A stretch of 64,000 bases of DNA, from assembly GCA_021927905.1 (NCBI GenBank), contig BLLK01000038.1, positions 372,001-436,000 on the forward strand, read 5' to 3'. The position numbers and the translations under genes were made by a program. The stretch is from Chaetoceros tenuissimus. Its lineage: Eukaryota > Bacillariophyta > Thalassiosirophyceae > Chaetocerotales > Chaetocerotaceae. Below the pieces are notes generated by a model. The model was given only the letters and a program-made list of their open reading frames with translations. It was not told where the DNA came from and made no database searches. Shown here in pieces: positions 9,022 to 18,293 of this stretch (positions within the stretch are counted from its first letter, which is position 1; each line of letters opens with the position of its first letter).

Positions 9022-10820
9022 TTATTCACTACTCTTGTCTACCAACCCTCCAAAATCGTAGTCAATTTCAATAAAGTGTCTGAAGTTTTCAATAATCGCG
9101 CCTGAGGTGAACTCAGCCCTGTACACAGAATTGCGCTTACGGCAAGTCTCATACCAATCCAACAATTTTGGAAATTTCTCTTTATTTACCTCATAGTTCT
9201 TGAAGTGTTTTAGAGCAACATCCATTCGATACATGAACGGTACAAGATGAACATCAGCCAATGTAAATTGATCACCAAGAAGATATGGCCCTCCACTTTC
9301 TTCTAGAGCTTTCTCAAATATACTGAATCCTTCCTCCATCTTATCACGAAGACTATTGTTATCTTTTTCTTTTCCCATTAGATATGTGAAGATGGAAGGG
9401 ATTAGGGTATTATCAGCATGATCATTTAAAAGCGCCATTTTTGATTTGTCGAATGGGTCTGTAGGTAAAAGATGGGCATCTTTGTTTTCCATAGTACTTG
9501 AATAATCACATAGAAAATGTGTTACAATACTGGATTCATAGACAATCTTATTATCATGAGCTGGTAGCCTCAAAGTTGGTGTTTTTCCTAGAGAGTAATT
9601 GTTAGGTATCATTTACAAATTGAGAAACAAAAGACACTCTATGATAAATTTTGCTTACCTCTAGGGTTCAGATCATAATACCAGGCAGGAGGATACGACT
9701 TTCCACTTTTATCAGGTAGCTTAAAAGGCACCTCAATTTTGTGAAATGGAATGTCAAGCTCGATCAGTGCAATCATTGCGCGCGCGGAGTAAGGACATGT
9801 GTTGAAAGGGACCGTGTATAGTTCAATAGGATCATTTGGTAAAAGGATAGCAGATGTCTTTTTCTGTAAAAATGAAGGAAGAAAACGATTCAAAGCCCTC
9901 ATCAACATCAAGACAGGTTTTGGTGGACTTAGGCAGAGATCGGATGGGTCAAATTGCTTTTCTGTAAGATCGTCCAAGTCAAGGACACCGTAGAAATGCA
10001 TGTATTTACTAGGAGTTGCATCAAAATAGTAATGCGCATTGGCTTTTGCTAGCTCCTTTCTGCTCAACTTGCCATCCTTGTTCTCGTCAATCATCTCAAA
10101 AGCATGACGTGCATCTACCTCACTCACTCCTAGTGGCTGAATGAACGCATAAAACTCCTTCCAAGATAGCATGCCATCTCCATTCACATCAACTGCATCG
10201 AAAACCGGATCAGACATGTCTTGGGTGATATCAACAGCATTTGGAAGCTTCGAAAAGCTGACGACATTGTCCATCCACTTCTCTATGTCTTGTCCAACTC
10301 CATGAGGAAAGTATGAATCATATACTTTGGTCCATTTTGCTTCTAGCTCAGGAGTGAAGTCGATGTTGGAGATCTGGGCAGCTTTGCGGCCCCAGATGAG
10401 GATATCATCTAGTTCTACTTTGCCGTTTCCATTTTGGTCTTTCATGGCGAATACGCGTTTGAGCTTGGCCCTGATGAAAGCTTCCTTCGACATGGTACGT
10501 TTTGCCTGAATGATGTCGTCCAAGTCAAGGACACCGTAGAAATGCATGTATTTACTAGGAGTTGCATCAAAATAGTAATGCGCATTGGCTTTTGCTAGCT
10601 CCTTTCTGCTCAACTTGCCATCCTTGTTCTCGTCAATCATCTCAAAAGCATGACGTGCATCTACCTCACTCACTCCTAGTGGCTGAATGAACGCATAAAA
10701 CTCCTTCCAAGATAGCATGCCATCTCCATTCATATCAACTGCATCGAAAACCGGATCAGACATGTCTTGGGTGATATCAACAGCATTTGGAAGCTTCGAA
10801 AAGCTGACGACATTGTCCAT
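9022..10820 (-). CDS. EF-hand calcium-binding / glutathione S-transferase fusion protein
   Basis: Two exons on the minus strand: from ATG 10820 to 9659, then 9587-9022 after a 71-bp intron (splice joins PRG to KTPTL). From that ATG the product is 575 residues. The first ~300 residues carry EF-hand loops (DMNGDGMLSWKE, DENKDGKLSRKE, DQNGNGKVELDD, DVNGDGMLSWKE, then DENKDGKLSRKE again), as in sarcoplasmic calcium-binding proteins. The last ~250 form a GST: a thioredoxin-fold N-domain with TVPFNTCPYSARA (Cys at the active-site turn), the 'YESSIVTHFL' Gln/Glu-Ser-x-x-I glutathione motif, and an alpha-helical C-domain. Upstream homologous sequence continues to an ATG at 11044 but is out of frame because one base is missing near 10924, so the real start is probably 11044. 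The protein would couple Ca2+ binding to thiol transfer; its substrate is unknown. Confidence 0.75.
9968..10510 (-). repeat. Internal tandem repeat, downstream unit (EF-hand module)
   Basis: A 546-bp (182-codon) unit repeated almost base for base with the unit at about 10514-11044. It encodes 3-4 EF-hands ending in 'YMHFYGVLDLDD'. The high nucleotide identity indicates recent duplication. The 546-bp offset was checked at three points ('aactgcatcg' 10191 against 10737, 'acgacattg' 10261 against 10807, and the 'tctagctcagg' region). Confidence 0.8.
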
Positions 10821-11044
10821 CCACTTCTCTATGTCTTGTCCAACTCCATGAGGAAAGTATGAATCATATACTTTGGTCCATTTTGCTTCTAGCTCAGGAG
10901 TGAAGTCTATGTTGGAGATCTGGGAGCTTTGTGGCCCCAGATGAGGATATCATCTAGTTCTACTTTGCCGTTTCCATTTTGGTCTTTCATGGCGAATATG
11001 CGTTTGAGCTTGGCTCTGATGAAAGCTTCTTCTTTGGATGACAT
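10514..11044 (-). repeat. Internal tandem repeat, upstream unit, with a one-base frameshift
   Basis: This is the 5' copy of the EF-hand module. It would begin MSSKEEAFIRAKLKR at ATG 11044 and align with the downstream unit until 'ILIWGHKA'. There the plus strand reads 'gggagctttg' in place of 'gggcagctttg', shifting the frame and producing a stop soon after. Past the missing base, the frame used from ATG 10820 is the homologous one. Confidence 0.7.
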
Positions 11045-11609
11045 TTTGTATTTCTTTATGTTAATAGACCAGTGCTTGATCTTGACCTTGAGTTTACTTC
11101 AGTGGTGTGAAGAGATTTTTTGTACCAAGACAAATTACATATCTATTCTTCTTCCCCAAGCACAGATGATTCTCCAGTAACTTCAACTTGAACTTTACAC
11201 ATTGCACTGACGTGAGTGAACCAGCTAAAAAACTCGAGGATATTTTAACCAAGACTGATGTCTGAGATGATTTTTATTTGCATTCTACATTCCACTAGAC
11301 ACTATTTGAAAAGTAATACGTACTACCGGTACTTGTATACAACAATATTGTAAGTTGAAGTTCCCAAGAAGTTCTCTTTTTGTCTTTTTTCCATCTTTCA
11401 TCTTTTCACGTTTGATGCAATTGCATTTACACTGCGTGTCTCGGTCCTGGATCATTGTGAAGTGAACCTTTGAGTGAATAAATAATTGTGGATAGTTCTT
11501 CCAATAGCTCGGAACTTCTGATCAATTGCACTTTTTCATAAGATTTCATTTTATTTCAACAGTGACACCACCTGATATCCACTACACGTAAGGTCTTTTT
11601 CAGCCTACA
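11045..11609. promoter_or_regulatory. Divergent intergenic region between EF-hand/GST and secreted-protein copy 2
   Basis: 565 bp with no convincing coding frame. It must hold the promoters of the minus-strand EF-hand/GST gene and the plus-strand copy 2 gene. No specific motif was recognised. Confidence 0.4.
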
Positions 11610-12935
11610 ATGCAATTCAAATATTCTTTCGTTTTTATTGCTATTCAATACCTATCAATTGTATCCATTGCATCTGCAAACGATCAGAATGACGCATATT
11701 TGGTAAGTGGATTCAAACAATTATCTGCGGTAAAGTACAAACTGTCAACTGTAACATAAGATTCGGTCCAGAATGTACAAATGCAAAATGAATGAAGAAA
11801 TGTCGATTTATTTTGAAACTTCGCAACTAAATCTCACTCAATATCAATATTTCTGCTTGAAAGAACCTTATGGGTAATGCATATATGCAGTCTTCGCCGG
11901 AATATGAAATTCTCATGGATCAGTTGAGCAAATCTAAAGAAGCAAAAATGGAAGATAGACGTCAGCCTTTGCGTAACCTCAAGCATTCAAAGTCCGCAAA
12001 ATCTAGAAAATGTAATCCTGACGAAGATGTTGTACTCGCTGATTTCGAGCAATGGAAAGATGAAACCGGTTACTGGATTGGAGAATACTCTTTCTATGGC
12101 CCAGACGGAAAGCCTAATGTTTCCACATCTTGGCCATATCCTTACCAATCTTACAAAGGATTCATCACTGGGAATGTCGAAGGGTAAGATACTACCATCT
12201 GCTACATGCAAACCATTTGGATTTCAAGAATTATTCATATCTCACTTTCTTTTCGAAACCTTGTTTATATCTACCATATACTATCCGCATTTTATCCATA
12301 TCAGAAACAAGTACCGTCAAAGAAACGTTTTCCTCTACCCACCTCAAGACACAGATGTCTGTAATGCACTCACAACAACTAAGGTCGTAGGTGATGGAAC
12401 ATGCGGTGACAATGGCAACACCAAAATCTTTGAAGCAGACCAAGCTGCTACTAAATGCGATGGAGGTAACATTGAAGGACCATTCATCAGTGTGGTCCCT
12501 ACCTATACATACACAACTCTGATTGGAAAGGACAATGCTGTCTTGTATCAAGTGTATATGCCTGCTGGGTTCTATCCTTTCGGCTTTGTCAACATTACTT
12601 TACCTGAGGATAGAATCTTCCAAAGTCAGCTGACTACCATCACCAAAAGCATGGATGGAAGTCAAGTCTATCGTACGAGAACTGCTCAGGGCTTTGATGC
12701 ATTTGGGTTTGGAGGAACTGCTGGAGTGTCCAATTATGCATCTTACTATCGTGAGAGAAAGGTAACCAAGGCAGAGTTTTATGACGAGTTTGCAAATGCA
12801 AAAGCACTGTACAATATTCGCGATGAGGACTTGTGTAAATGGGATGGGAATAATAATGATGCCTTGGGCGAGGGTGTTGATGGGTCAATGGCTGCATGCG
12901 AGGCGCATTTGGAGGAGTCGTTTGAACTTCTCTAG
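11610..12935 (+). CDS. Secreted protein of unknown function, copy 2 (intact)
   Basis: Three exons: 11610-11702, 11864-12183 and 12305-12935, with GT-AG introns of 161 and 121 bp. The total is 1044 nt, giving 347 residues. The N-terminus is a signal peptide (MQFKYSFVFIAIQYLSIVSIASA). The mature protein has a basic linker (RNLKHSKSAKSRK), a region rich in aromatic residues and glycine (DETGYWIGEYSFYGPDG, WPYPYQSYKGFITG), and a Cys-containing C-terminal half (Cys near DTDVCNA, GTCGD, ATKCDGG, DLCKW, AACEAH). The pattern suggests a disulphide-bonded, beta-rich secreted or plastid-lumen protein. I recognise no named family. It is nearly identical to copy 1 from about 12010 to the stop codon and diverges immediately after the stop. 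Confidence 0.8.
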
Positions 12936-13463
12936 AAAAGAGGGTCATGAATATAGATCTTTACGTGGTCTTAGGGGGATGATTTCGAAAAAGGATGCAT
13001 CTTAGCTGCATTATTATCATTTCGGTTGCTCCTGAAGTTATTCTTTCTTTTCAACTTTCGTCGGTGTATGTAATCAAAGGCAATTAACCTACTAAAGTAG
13101 TACCACCATCTTATCTGTACCGCTGAATCTTGAGTAACTGATTCGTTTGCTCAAACGCTATTGTTTTACAAACATATCCCTTCGTTCCCATTTTGGTTCA
13201 ACATGCAACCACTTATTTTAAATATTATTGAAGCTTTCAAAGATGGTGACATCAACCAAATTTCTGTATACAACAAGGGAAAATAGTCGCGAAATCCCTA
13301 GTCTCTCAATATCAATTTGAATGAAAGAGATCGATCCATGCAAAAGAACTAGCAAAGAAAAAGAGACTAAGTGCGTAGCATATAGTACTGATCTCCCAAA
13401 TACAATTGATTTCCGTAGGCATCCAGTGTTCTGAAATGTACATGATACTCAGTCACCCTCTAA
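12936..13463. other. Intergenic, convergent 3' ends
   Basis: It lies between the stop of copy 2 (plus strand) and the stop of a small minus-strand gene. No gene or repeat was seen. One short plus-strand frame here is only the out-of-frame continuation of copy 2. Confidence 0.5.
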
Positions 13464-13706
13464 CTAATCTTGCTTCTGTTCTTGTTGCTTCGCCTTTTCT
13501 TTCTCCAGCCTTTCCTTTTCAAGTCTATCTGCTTCCTTCATAGCAAGTTCAGCCATTCCTCTGATTTTTATATCAAATCTAGGAGTCAAGTCTTTATCCG
13601 CTCCACTTGTATTTCCTCTCACAACAAAGAAGTATATTAAGAAAACCCACGCTCCTAGGATGAGTGTGGTTGTAAGAAGTCCTTTCATTAGCTCGTCGTA
13701 ATTCAT
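13464..13706 (-). CDS. Small single-pass membrane protein, unknown
   Basis: 80 residues. A short N-terminus (MNYDELMKG) precedes one strong transmembrane helix (LLTTTLILGAWVFLIYFFVV, about residues 10-29), a short linker and a highly charged helical tail (MKEADRLEKERLEKEKAKQQ). This small anchor-plus-coiled-coil layout is typical of organelle-membrane subunits, but no family is recognised. It stands alone, with a 500-bp promoter region upstream. It could be a chance frame, but the clean hydrophobic/charged partition and isolation favour a real gene. Confidence 0.55.
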   Translation of the reverse strand: MNYDELMKGLLTTTLILGAWVFLIYFFVVRGNTSGADKDLTPRFDIKIRGMAELAMKEADRLEKERLEKEKAKQQEQKQD

Positions 13707-14207
13707 GTTTTTTGTTGAGTTATTCTCTATGTCGATCGAATGAAAGTTACCTAAGTTTAATGTCTGTAGTTATGATTTATGATGCAGAATATTTTTGATG
13801 AAAAAGATCCGTTATGTGTATCTCGCCACTCGCCAGCCCAACTTTCACGAGCCAGCCTCTTCCTATGTTTGTGAACGTTTGACTAACCGTTACGAAAGTA
13901 CGAAAGTACTGAAAGATGAAAGACTCTGAAAGTACAAAGTACGTCATAGATTTTCATGAGCACTTTTGCACCAATCAGAATCGATCTATTCTGTGCCATA
14001 CCGTACGACGAGAACCAACCACAGAAGGAAATGATGCTCGTGGCATGTTTGAGTCAAGTTCAAGTCCTTATCTCTCTCGCATCCTTTTTGTTCTGTGGTG
14101 CAGTACACTAAAAGTAATAGAGATATTAAAGATCTAGCAAAGTGCTAATTATTATTGCATACTGCACACGTACATTTCAATATAAATTCAATTAAAAGAA
14201 ATCGAAT
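13707..14207. promoter_or_regulatory. Divergent intergenic region
   Basis: It sits between the starts of the small membrane protein (minus) and the J-domain protein (plus). It includes a short 'acgaaagtacgaaagtactgaaag' direct repeat near 13893-13917. No gene seen. Confidence 0.4.
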
Positions 14208-16889
14208 ATGAGGATATACATACCTCTCTTCTTGTCATTTCCAGTCACTCATGCATCGTTTGTTCCAAATAATGCAGGTAAAAGAACATTTCAATCGCCA
14301 AATCAAATCGAGAGTCAGGCCTCGTTACTAAATGTATCACCTGCATCAGTTAGAAGTACCACAAGGCTTTATTCAACTACTGAACCGCTGCCATTAACAA
14401 ATATATCTGATCCATATAGATTACTCAATATCAATCCAAATATGAAAGTTGACATGCAGAAATTAAAGAGTGCATTTAGACATCAAGTCCGACTGTATCA
14501 CCCTGATGCCAGGACCTCAGCAGAGTCTACCAGTGAAGAGAAAAAACTTGCTAATGAAGACTTTATCAAAATAAATGCAGCGTATGACTATCTTAGGTTG
14601 AAGCTTGAATCGCCAGTAGATGCTCATGGCTTCAAGAGTAAATCAACAAGAACGAAACAGAGTCGAGCGCCGAATAATTCACAATATGGAAATTATCACG
14701 ATTGGAATGACTATCGTACAGAAGAAGCTTTCAAATCAGGTTCATCTGAATCTGCACCAAAGTCTAGTAAAGAAATATTTGAACAGTATGTTTCACAGCA
14801 TGTGCACAAGAAGGAAACTCATGAACGTATGCATAACGGAAGCGATGCTAATCGAGAAGTGAAGAATAAAAATGGAAACAAAGAATGGGTCAAGGAGGTT
14901 GAGGCGGAAGTATTTAGAGTAAAACCTAAAAATCATGCAGGCCCAAAAGCGTATCATGAAGGGAATATTTTTGTAGCGGGGGACAAGGTCTGGATCAACT
15001 CAGGAGAGTATGCAGGTTGTAATGGAGTTGTCGCCAGTGTATATCAGAATATGGTCAAGGTAGATGTTGACCATATCAATGGCCAAGCTATTTCTTGTAT
15101 CATTGAAACCAAATTTGTTCAGAGAGGTGTGGCGTCTCCGCCAAAAGAAGAAGAAAAGGCTGAGAAGAAAGCAAAGACTTGGGATCAGATAAAGGCGGAC
15201 AGGGTTGCTGCAAAAGCTGCACAGGTCAAAACTGCAACTCAAACCTTTTCAACCACAACTCAAAGCACTTACTCTACTGTAACTCAACCAGAGCCTACTG
15301 TGACAGTGAATATCCCTAGAAATAGCCATGTGGTGGAAGAAATGACGCCTATGAATGTTCATCCTCCTCAAAGTAATCAAAATGTACAAGCTGCCTTTAA
15401 TAATTTACAGCAACCGCCTCCACAGCAGCCAAACCCTTCTACTGCAGCAAAAGTGACGCAGCAAGTGTATCAACAGCACAAATTCAATCATGCACAGCCA
15501 CCTCCACAACAGCCAAATCCCTCTAATGCTGTAAAAGTGACACAACAAATGTATCAAAACCAACGAGTTCAGTCCGAATATCAAAAAATTAATCTGAATA
15601 AAAATTACGAACAGGTCAACACGAGGCGACCAAATCACCAGGTGTCACAGACTCCGGTGGTCAAAAAGCCATGGTATCAACAAAATCCAATGAAGGATCA
15701 ACCAACAATTCAAAAACCGGTAAACCCAGTAGCTGCAAAGAATTTGCAGCAGAATATCAGAGTCCAACCACATCAGCAACCGCAACATCAACAGCCGCAT
15801 CGTCATCAACCGCAACATATACAGCAACATCAACCACAGAAAGAGATATCACTAGGGCCTGATGGCGTTTATAGAGTTAAGAAAATGAAGCAAAGTCAGA
15901 ATGTGTACGATATGAACCAAATAAGCAAACAGCAAGTTCAGAAAATTCGAAATAACTATACGCAACAAACGAACGGAATCCAGTCACCACAAGCTTCACA
16001 TCTTCATCAAAGTAGAGTTCATCATACTCAACAAAATATGCAACAACAGGTAAAAACGCAACAACTTCATCGAAATCAAATGAACCAAGTAAGAAATCAG
16101 ATGAATAGAAATAATGGACAGCAACAGCAGCGACAACAGCAACAACAGCAACAAAATGCTCGAAAGCAATATGTAAGACCTGGATATTATGCACAAGCTA
16201 ATGTCAATGTCAATCAAGCCAGGAGTGTAGATCCTTCTAGAAGAAGCAGTAATCCATATACTCCACCTAAACATGCAACAATTAATGATCAAATACGATC
16301 ATCCTATGATAGAAACGGCAACCCTTTGACTAATAATAGTCAAGAGGTTCAATTCCAGACTATCGATAATTCATATCAGTGGTATGGAACTGGAGTGTGT
16401 AGCAATGATGAAAGGGTCAAATTGAGCCATGATCCAAGGGAGGTGAAAGAGCAAAAGGTCAATAAAGAAGAGGTAGTCATCCCACCTCCTCAGCCTGTTC
16501 AACATTTCTCTGGCGCGCCACCTCCACAGCCTGGTCAGAGTTATACATCTGCTCATCAAGGCTATAACCTCGATCATGCTGCTGCTGCAGTGCAATATTC
16601 TCAACATTTCACGGAACCCGAGCAAAAGAATGCGGTTACATACACTTCCAAAAGTGGTAATGCAGTCAAGACAAATGTCAAAAAGCCAACATTCAATAAT
16701 CGCGGTCCATCGAAGACAATTCCAAGCAGTAATGATTTTGACACTCGTTTCCAGAATGATAGTTCAGGTTCAAGACCGCGGATACAACAGAATGGAAGTC
16801 CAAAACAAGCTCAGACAAATCAAAGTCCTTGGAAGAAGATTCAAACAAAAGTGAGGGATATGCTTACAACAGGCTTGGAACATTTGTAA
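14208..16889 (+). CDS. Putative plastid J-domain protein with KOW-like segment and long Gln-rich tail
   Basis: An uninterrupted 893-residue protein. The first 20 residues form a signal peptide followed by HAS-FVP, close to the diatom plastid motif (aromatic residue just after cleavage), and then a Ser/Arg-rich transit-like stretch. A J domain (about 68-135) has the HPD tripeptide (RLYHPDAR), so it should stimulate an Hsp70 ATPase. A KOW/SH3-like segment (about 255-300, 'VAGDKVWINSGEYAGCNGVVASV') follows. Residues 350-800 are low-complexity and rich in Gln, Asn, Pro and His, including runs of CAA/CAG codons near 16118-16155 and two related Pro-Gln blocks near 15411-15545. A J domain combined with a KOW-like segment suggests a co-chaperone at RNA or ribosomes in the plastid, which is inference. 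Targeting is uncertain. Confidence 0.7.
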   Translation: MRIYIPLFLSFPVTHASFVPNNAGKRTFQSPNQIESQASLLNVSPASVRSTTRLYSTTEPLPLTNISDPYRLLNINPNMKVDMQKLKSAFRHQVRLYHPDARTSAESTSEEKKLANEDFIKINAAYDYLRLKLESPVDAHGFKSKSTRTKQSRAPNNSQYGNYHDWNDYRTEEAFKSGSSESAPKSSKEIFEQYVSQHVHKKETHERMHNGSDANREVKNKNGNKEWVKEVEAEVFRVKPKNHAGPKAYHEGNIFVAGDKVWINSGEYAGCNGVVASVYQNMVKVDVDHINGQAISCIIETKFVQRGVASPPKEEEKAEKKAKTWDQIKADRVAAKAAQVKTATQTFSTTTQSTYSTVTQPEPTVTVNIPRNSHVVEEMTPMNVHPPQSNQNVQAAFNNLQQPPPQQPNPSTAAKVTQQVYQQHKFNHAQPPPQQPNPSNAVKVTQQMYQNQRVQSEYQKINLNKNYEQVNTRRPNHQVSQTPVVKKPWYQQNPMKDQPTIQKPVNPVAAKNLQQNIRVQPHQQPQHQQPHRHQPQHIQQHQPQKEISLGPDGVYRVKKMKQSQNVYDMNQISKQQVQKIRNNYTQQTNGIQSPQASHLHQSRVHHTQQNMQQQVKTQQLHRNQMNQVRNQMNRNNGQQQQRQQQQQQQNARKQYVRPGYYAQANVNVNQARSVDPSRRSSNPYTPPKHATINDQIRSSYDRNGNPLTNNSQEVQFQTIDNSYQWYGTGVCSNDERVKLSHDPREVKEQKVNKEEVVIPPPQPVQHFSGAPPPQPGQSYTSAHQGYNLDHAAAAVQYSQHFTEPEQKNAVTYTSKSGNAVKTNVKKPTFNNRGPSKTIPSSNDFDTRFQNDSSGSRPRIQQNGSPKQAQTNQSPWKKIQTKVRDMLTTGLEHL

Positions 16890-17049
16890 TGTCCAAATTC
16901 ATAGGAAGAGCATGAGATTAAATTTGTAGGATACTAGCTGCAAAAAGATGAAATTTTTGTATGCATCAAAATTGTTTCAGTTATCTAAATTAGTAGTTGC
17001 GATTGAAAAGATATTCTCTGCTTCTGTTTAATGTACATCGCATATCTCA

Positions 17050-17829
17050 TTATTCTTGTACAGGCTCCAATTGCTCCTTATTGTTTCTTTTCATAGAACT
17101 AAATGGTCTCACTAGAGAAAACTTTTGCTTCTTCAATTCTTGTTGCTCGTGATGAATTGGTGTGGAGTATGATCGAGGGATTTGTTGAGTGTTGTTGGTA
17201 TTATCTTGCAGACCTTTTGGAACTGTACTCTTTGATCTTCTCATGAAGGAAAATTTTTGCTTCTTTAGCTTCTCTTCCTCTGGTGCATAGAGTAATGCAT
17301 GATAATTAGTCAAATCATTGTCGTCATATTTTTGAGTATTTTCCTTGTCGTAGGATGCTTTGGGTGAAACGGAGATAATTGCAATCTCATCTCCTACCTT
17401 GACCTTTTCAGTAATTCCTTTAGTTGGGTCTGGTTTGAATAGATTTGAAGTTTTCCTCTTGATCTTGTCCATGACTTTAGAACGCTTCTTCTTTTTTTCA
17501 GGTGTTGGGGCATTATTGGTATCTACCGGTATGTGATCTTCACCTATTTCTTCTGCTGCTCCGTCCTGCTTTGTTTGCCGGAAAGAGAGAAACTTCTTCT
17601 TTGAATTCTTTTCGGGAGTTATAGTCTCTTCGATAGTACCACCTTCACCATCAATCTCGACAGGCTCATTGGTCAAATCCTCTTTTTTGCCACGGCGGAA
17701 TGAAACAAACCTTTTCTTGGAGCTTTCAATAGGTTCAGGAGATATTGTCTCTTCAATGGCTCCGCCTTCACCATCAATTTCAATTGGCTCGTCAGTCAAA
17801 GCTTCTTTTTTGCTGCGACGGAATTTCAT
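17050..17829 (-). CDS. Basic, repeat-containing protein of unknown function
   Basis: 259 residues, ATG at 17829. The N-terminal third holds two near-copies of 'KKE-LT-EP-EIDGEGG-IEETI-PE' (about residues 7-31 and 48-73) plus a partial third ending 'KKKFLSFRQTKQ'. The middle is Lys-rich (EKKKKRSKVMDKIKRKTS), and the C-terminus has two 'LKKQKFS' motifs followed by Arg/Ser. No folded domain is recognised. The recurring 'FRR-KK' and 'KFSFMRRSKS' motifs look like basic kinase-site or NLS-type sequence. It is probably intrinsically disordered. It converges on the J-domain gene with 160 bp between them. Confidence 0.6.
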   Translation of the reverse strand: MKFRRSKKEALTDEPIEIDGEGGAIEETISPEPIESSKKRFVSFRRGKKEDLTNEPVEIDGEGGTIEETITPEKNSKKKFLSFRQTKQDGAAEEIGEDHIPVDTNNAPTPEKKKKRSKVMDKIKRKTSNLFKPDPTKGITEKVKVGDEIAIISVSPKASYDKENTQKYDDNDLTNYHALLYAPEEEKLKKQKFSFMRRSKSTVPKGLQDNTNNTQQIPRSYSTPIHHEQQELKKQKFSLVRPFSSMKRNNKEQLEPVQE

Positions 17830-18293
17830 ACTATCGCTGTAGAATTTAAACTTTCAGGAGAGGTTTATGTGTCTCTCAAGGAGCATCAGTACTACGATTA
17901 TGTTGAAGTAGGATGAAACGAAGAGATGGAAGAAGAGAGGAAGATAGGATGTGATGATGATTCGTGTAAAACAAATCACATAAGAAATACATACGAATCC
18001 AAGAGATACTTCATCGGTTCATAGGCCTACGTATTGAAGAGATACCTACCGGTAAAAGGGAAAAGCATTCTTACAAGCTTGTCAACAAATAAGACCAAAT
18101 AAATAAGACCTAATTATGACAATTTATAAAGTTCCAGAAATGGGACTAACTCACACTAATTCTATACTCACAAAATAGTTTCTCAACTTGAAAGTCTTTT
18201 TCTACTCCACATTTTGGAAGAGTTATGGGCTTCGTCTTCAATTCATTTCATGTAGAGACATCCCATTTCATATTATAACATCAACCTAGTCAA
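17830..18293. promoter_or_regulatory. Divergent intergenic region
   Basis: 464 bp between two diverging genes. No coding frame. It contains 'aaataagaccaaataaataagaccta', a short repeat at about 18088-18113. It presumably holds the promoter of the silaffin-like gene. Confidence 0.4.

Noticed and set aside
16118-16155. CAG/CAA run as a separate microsatellite locus
   Set aside because: It is within the coding frame of the J-domain protein and encodes its Gln tract, so it is described there.
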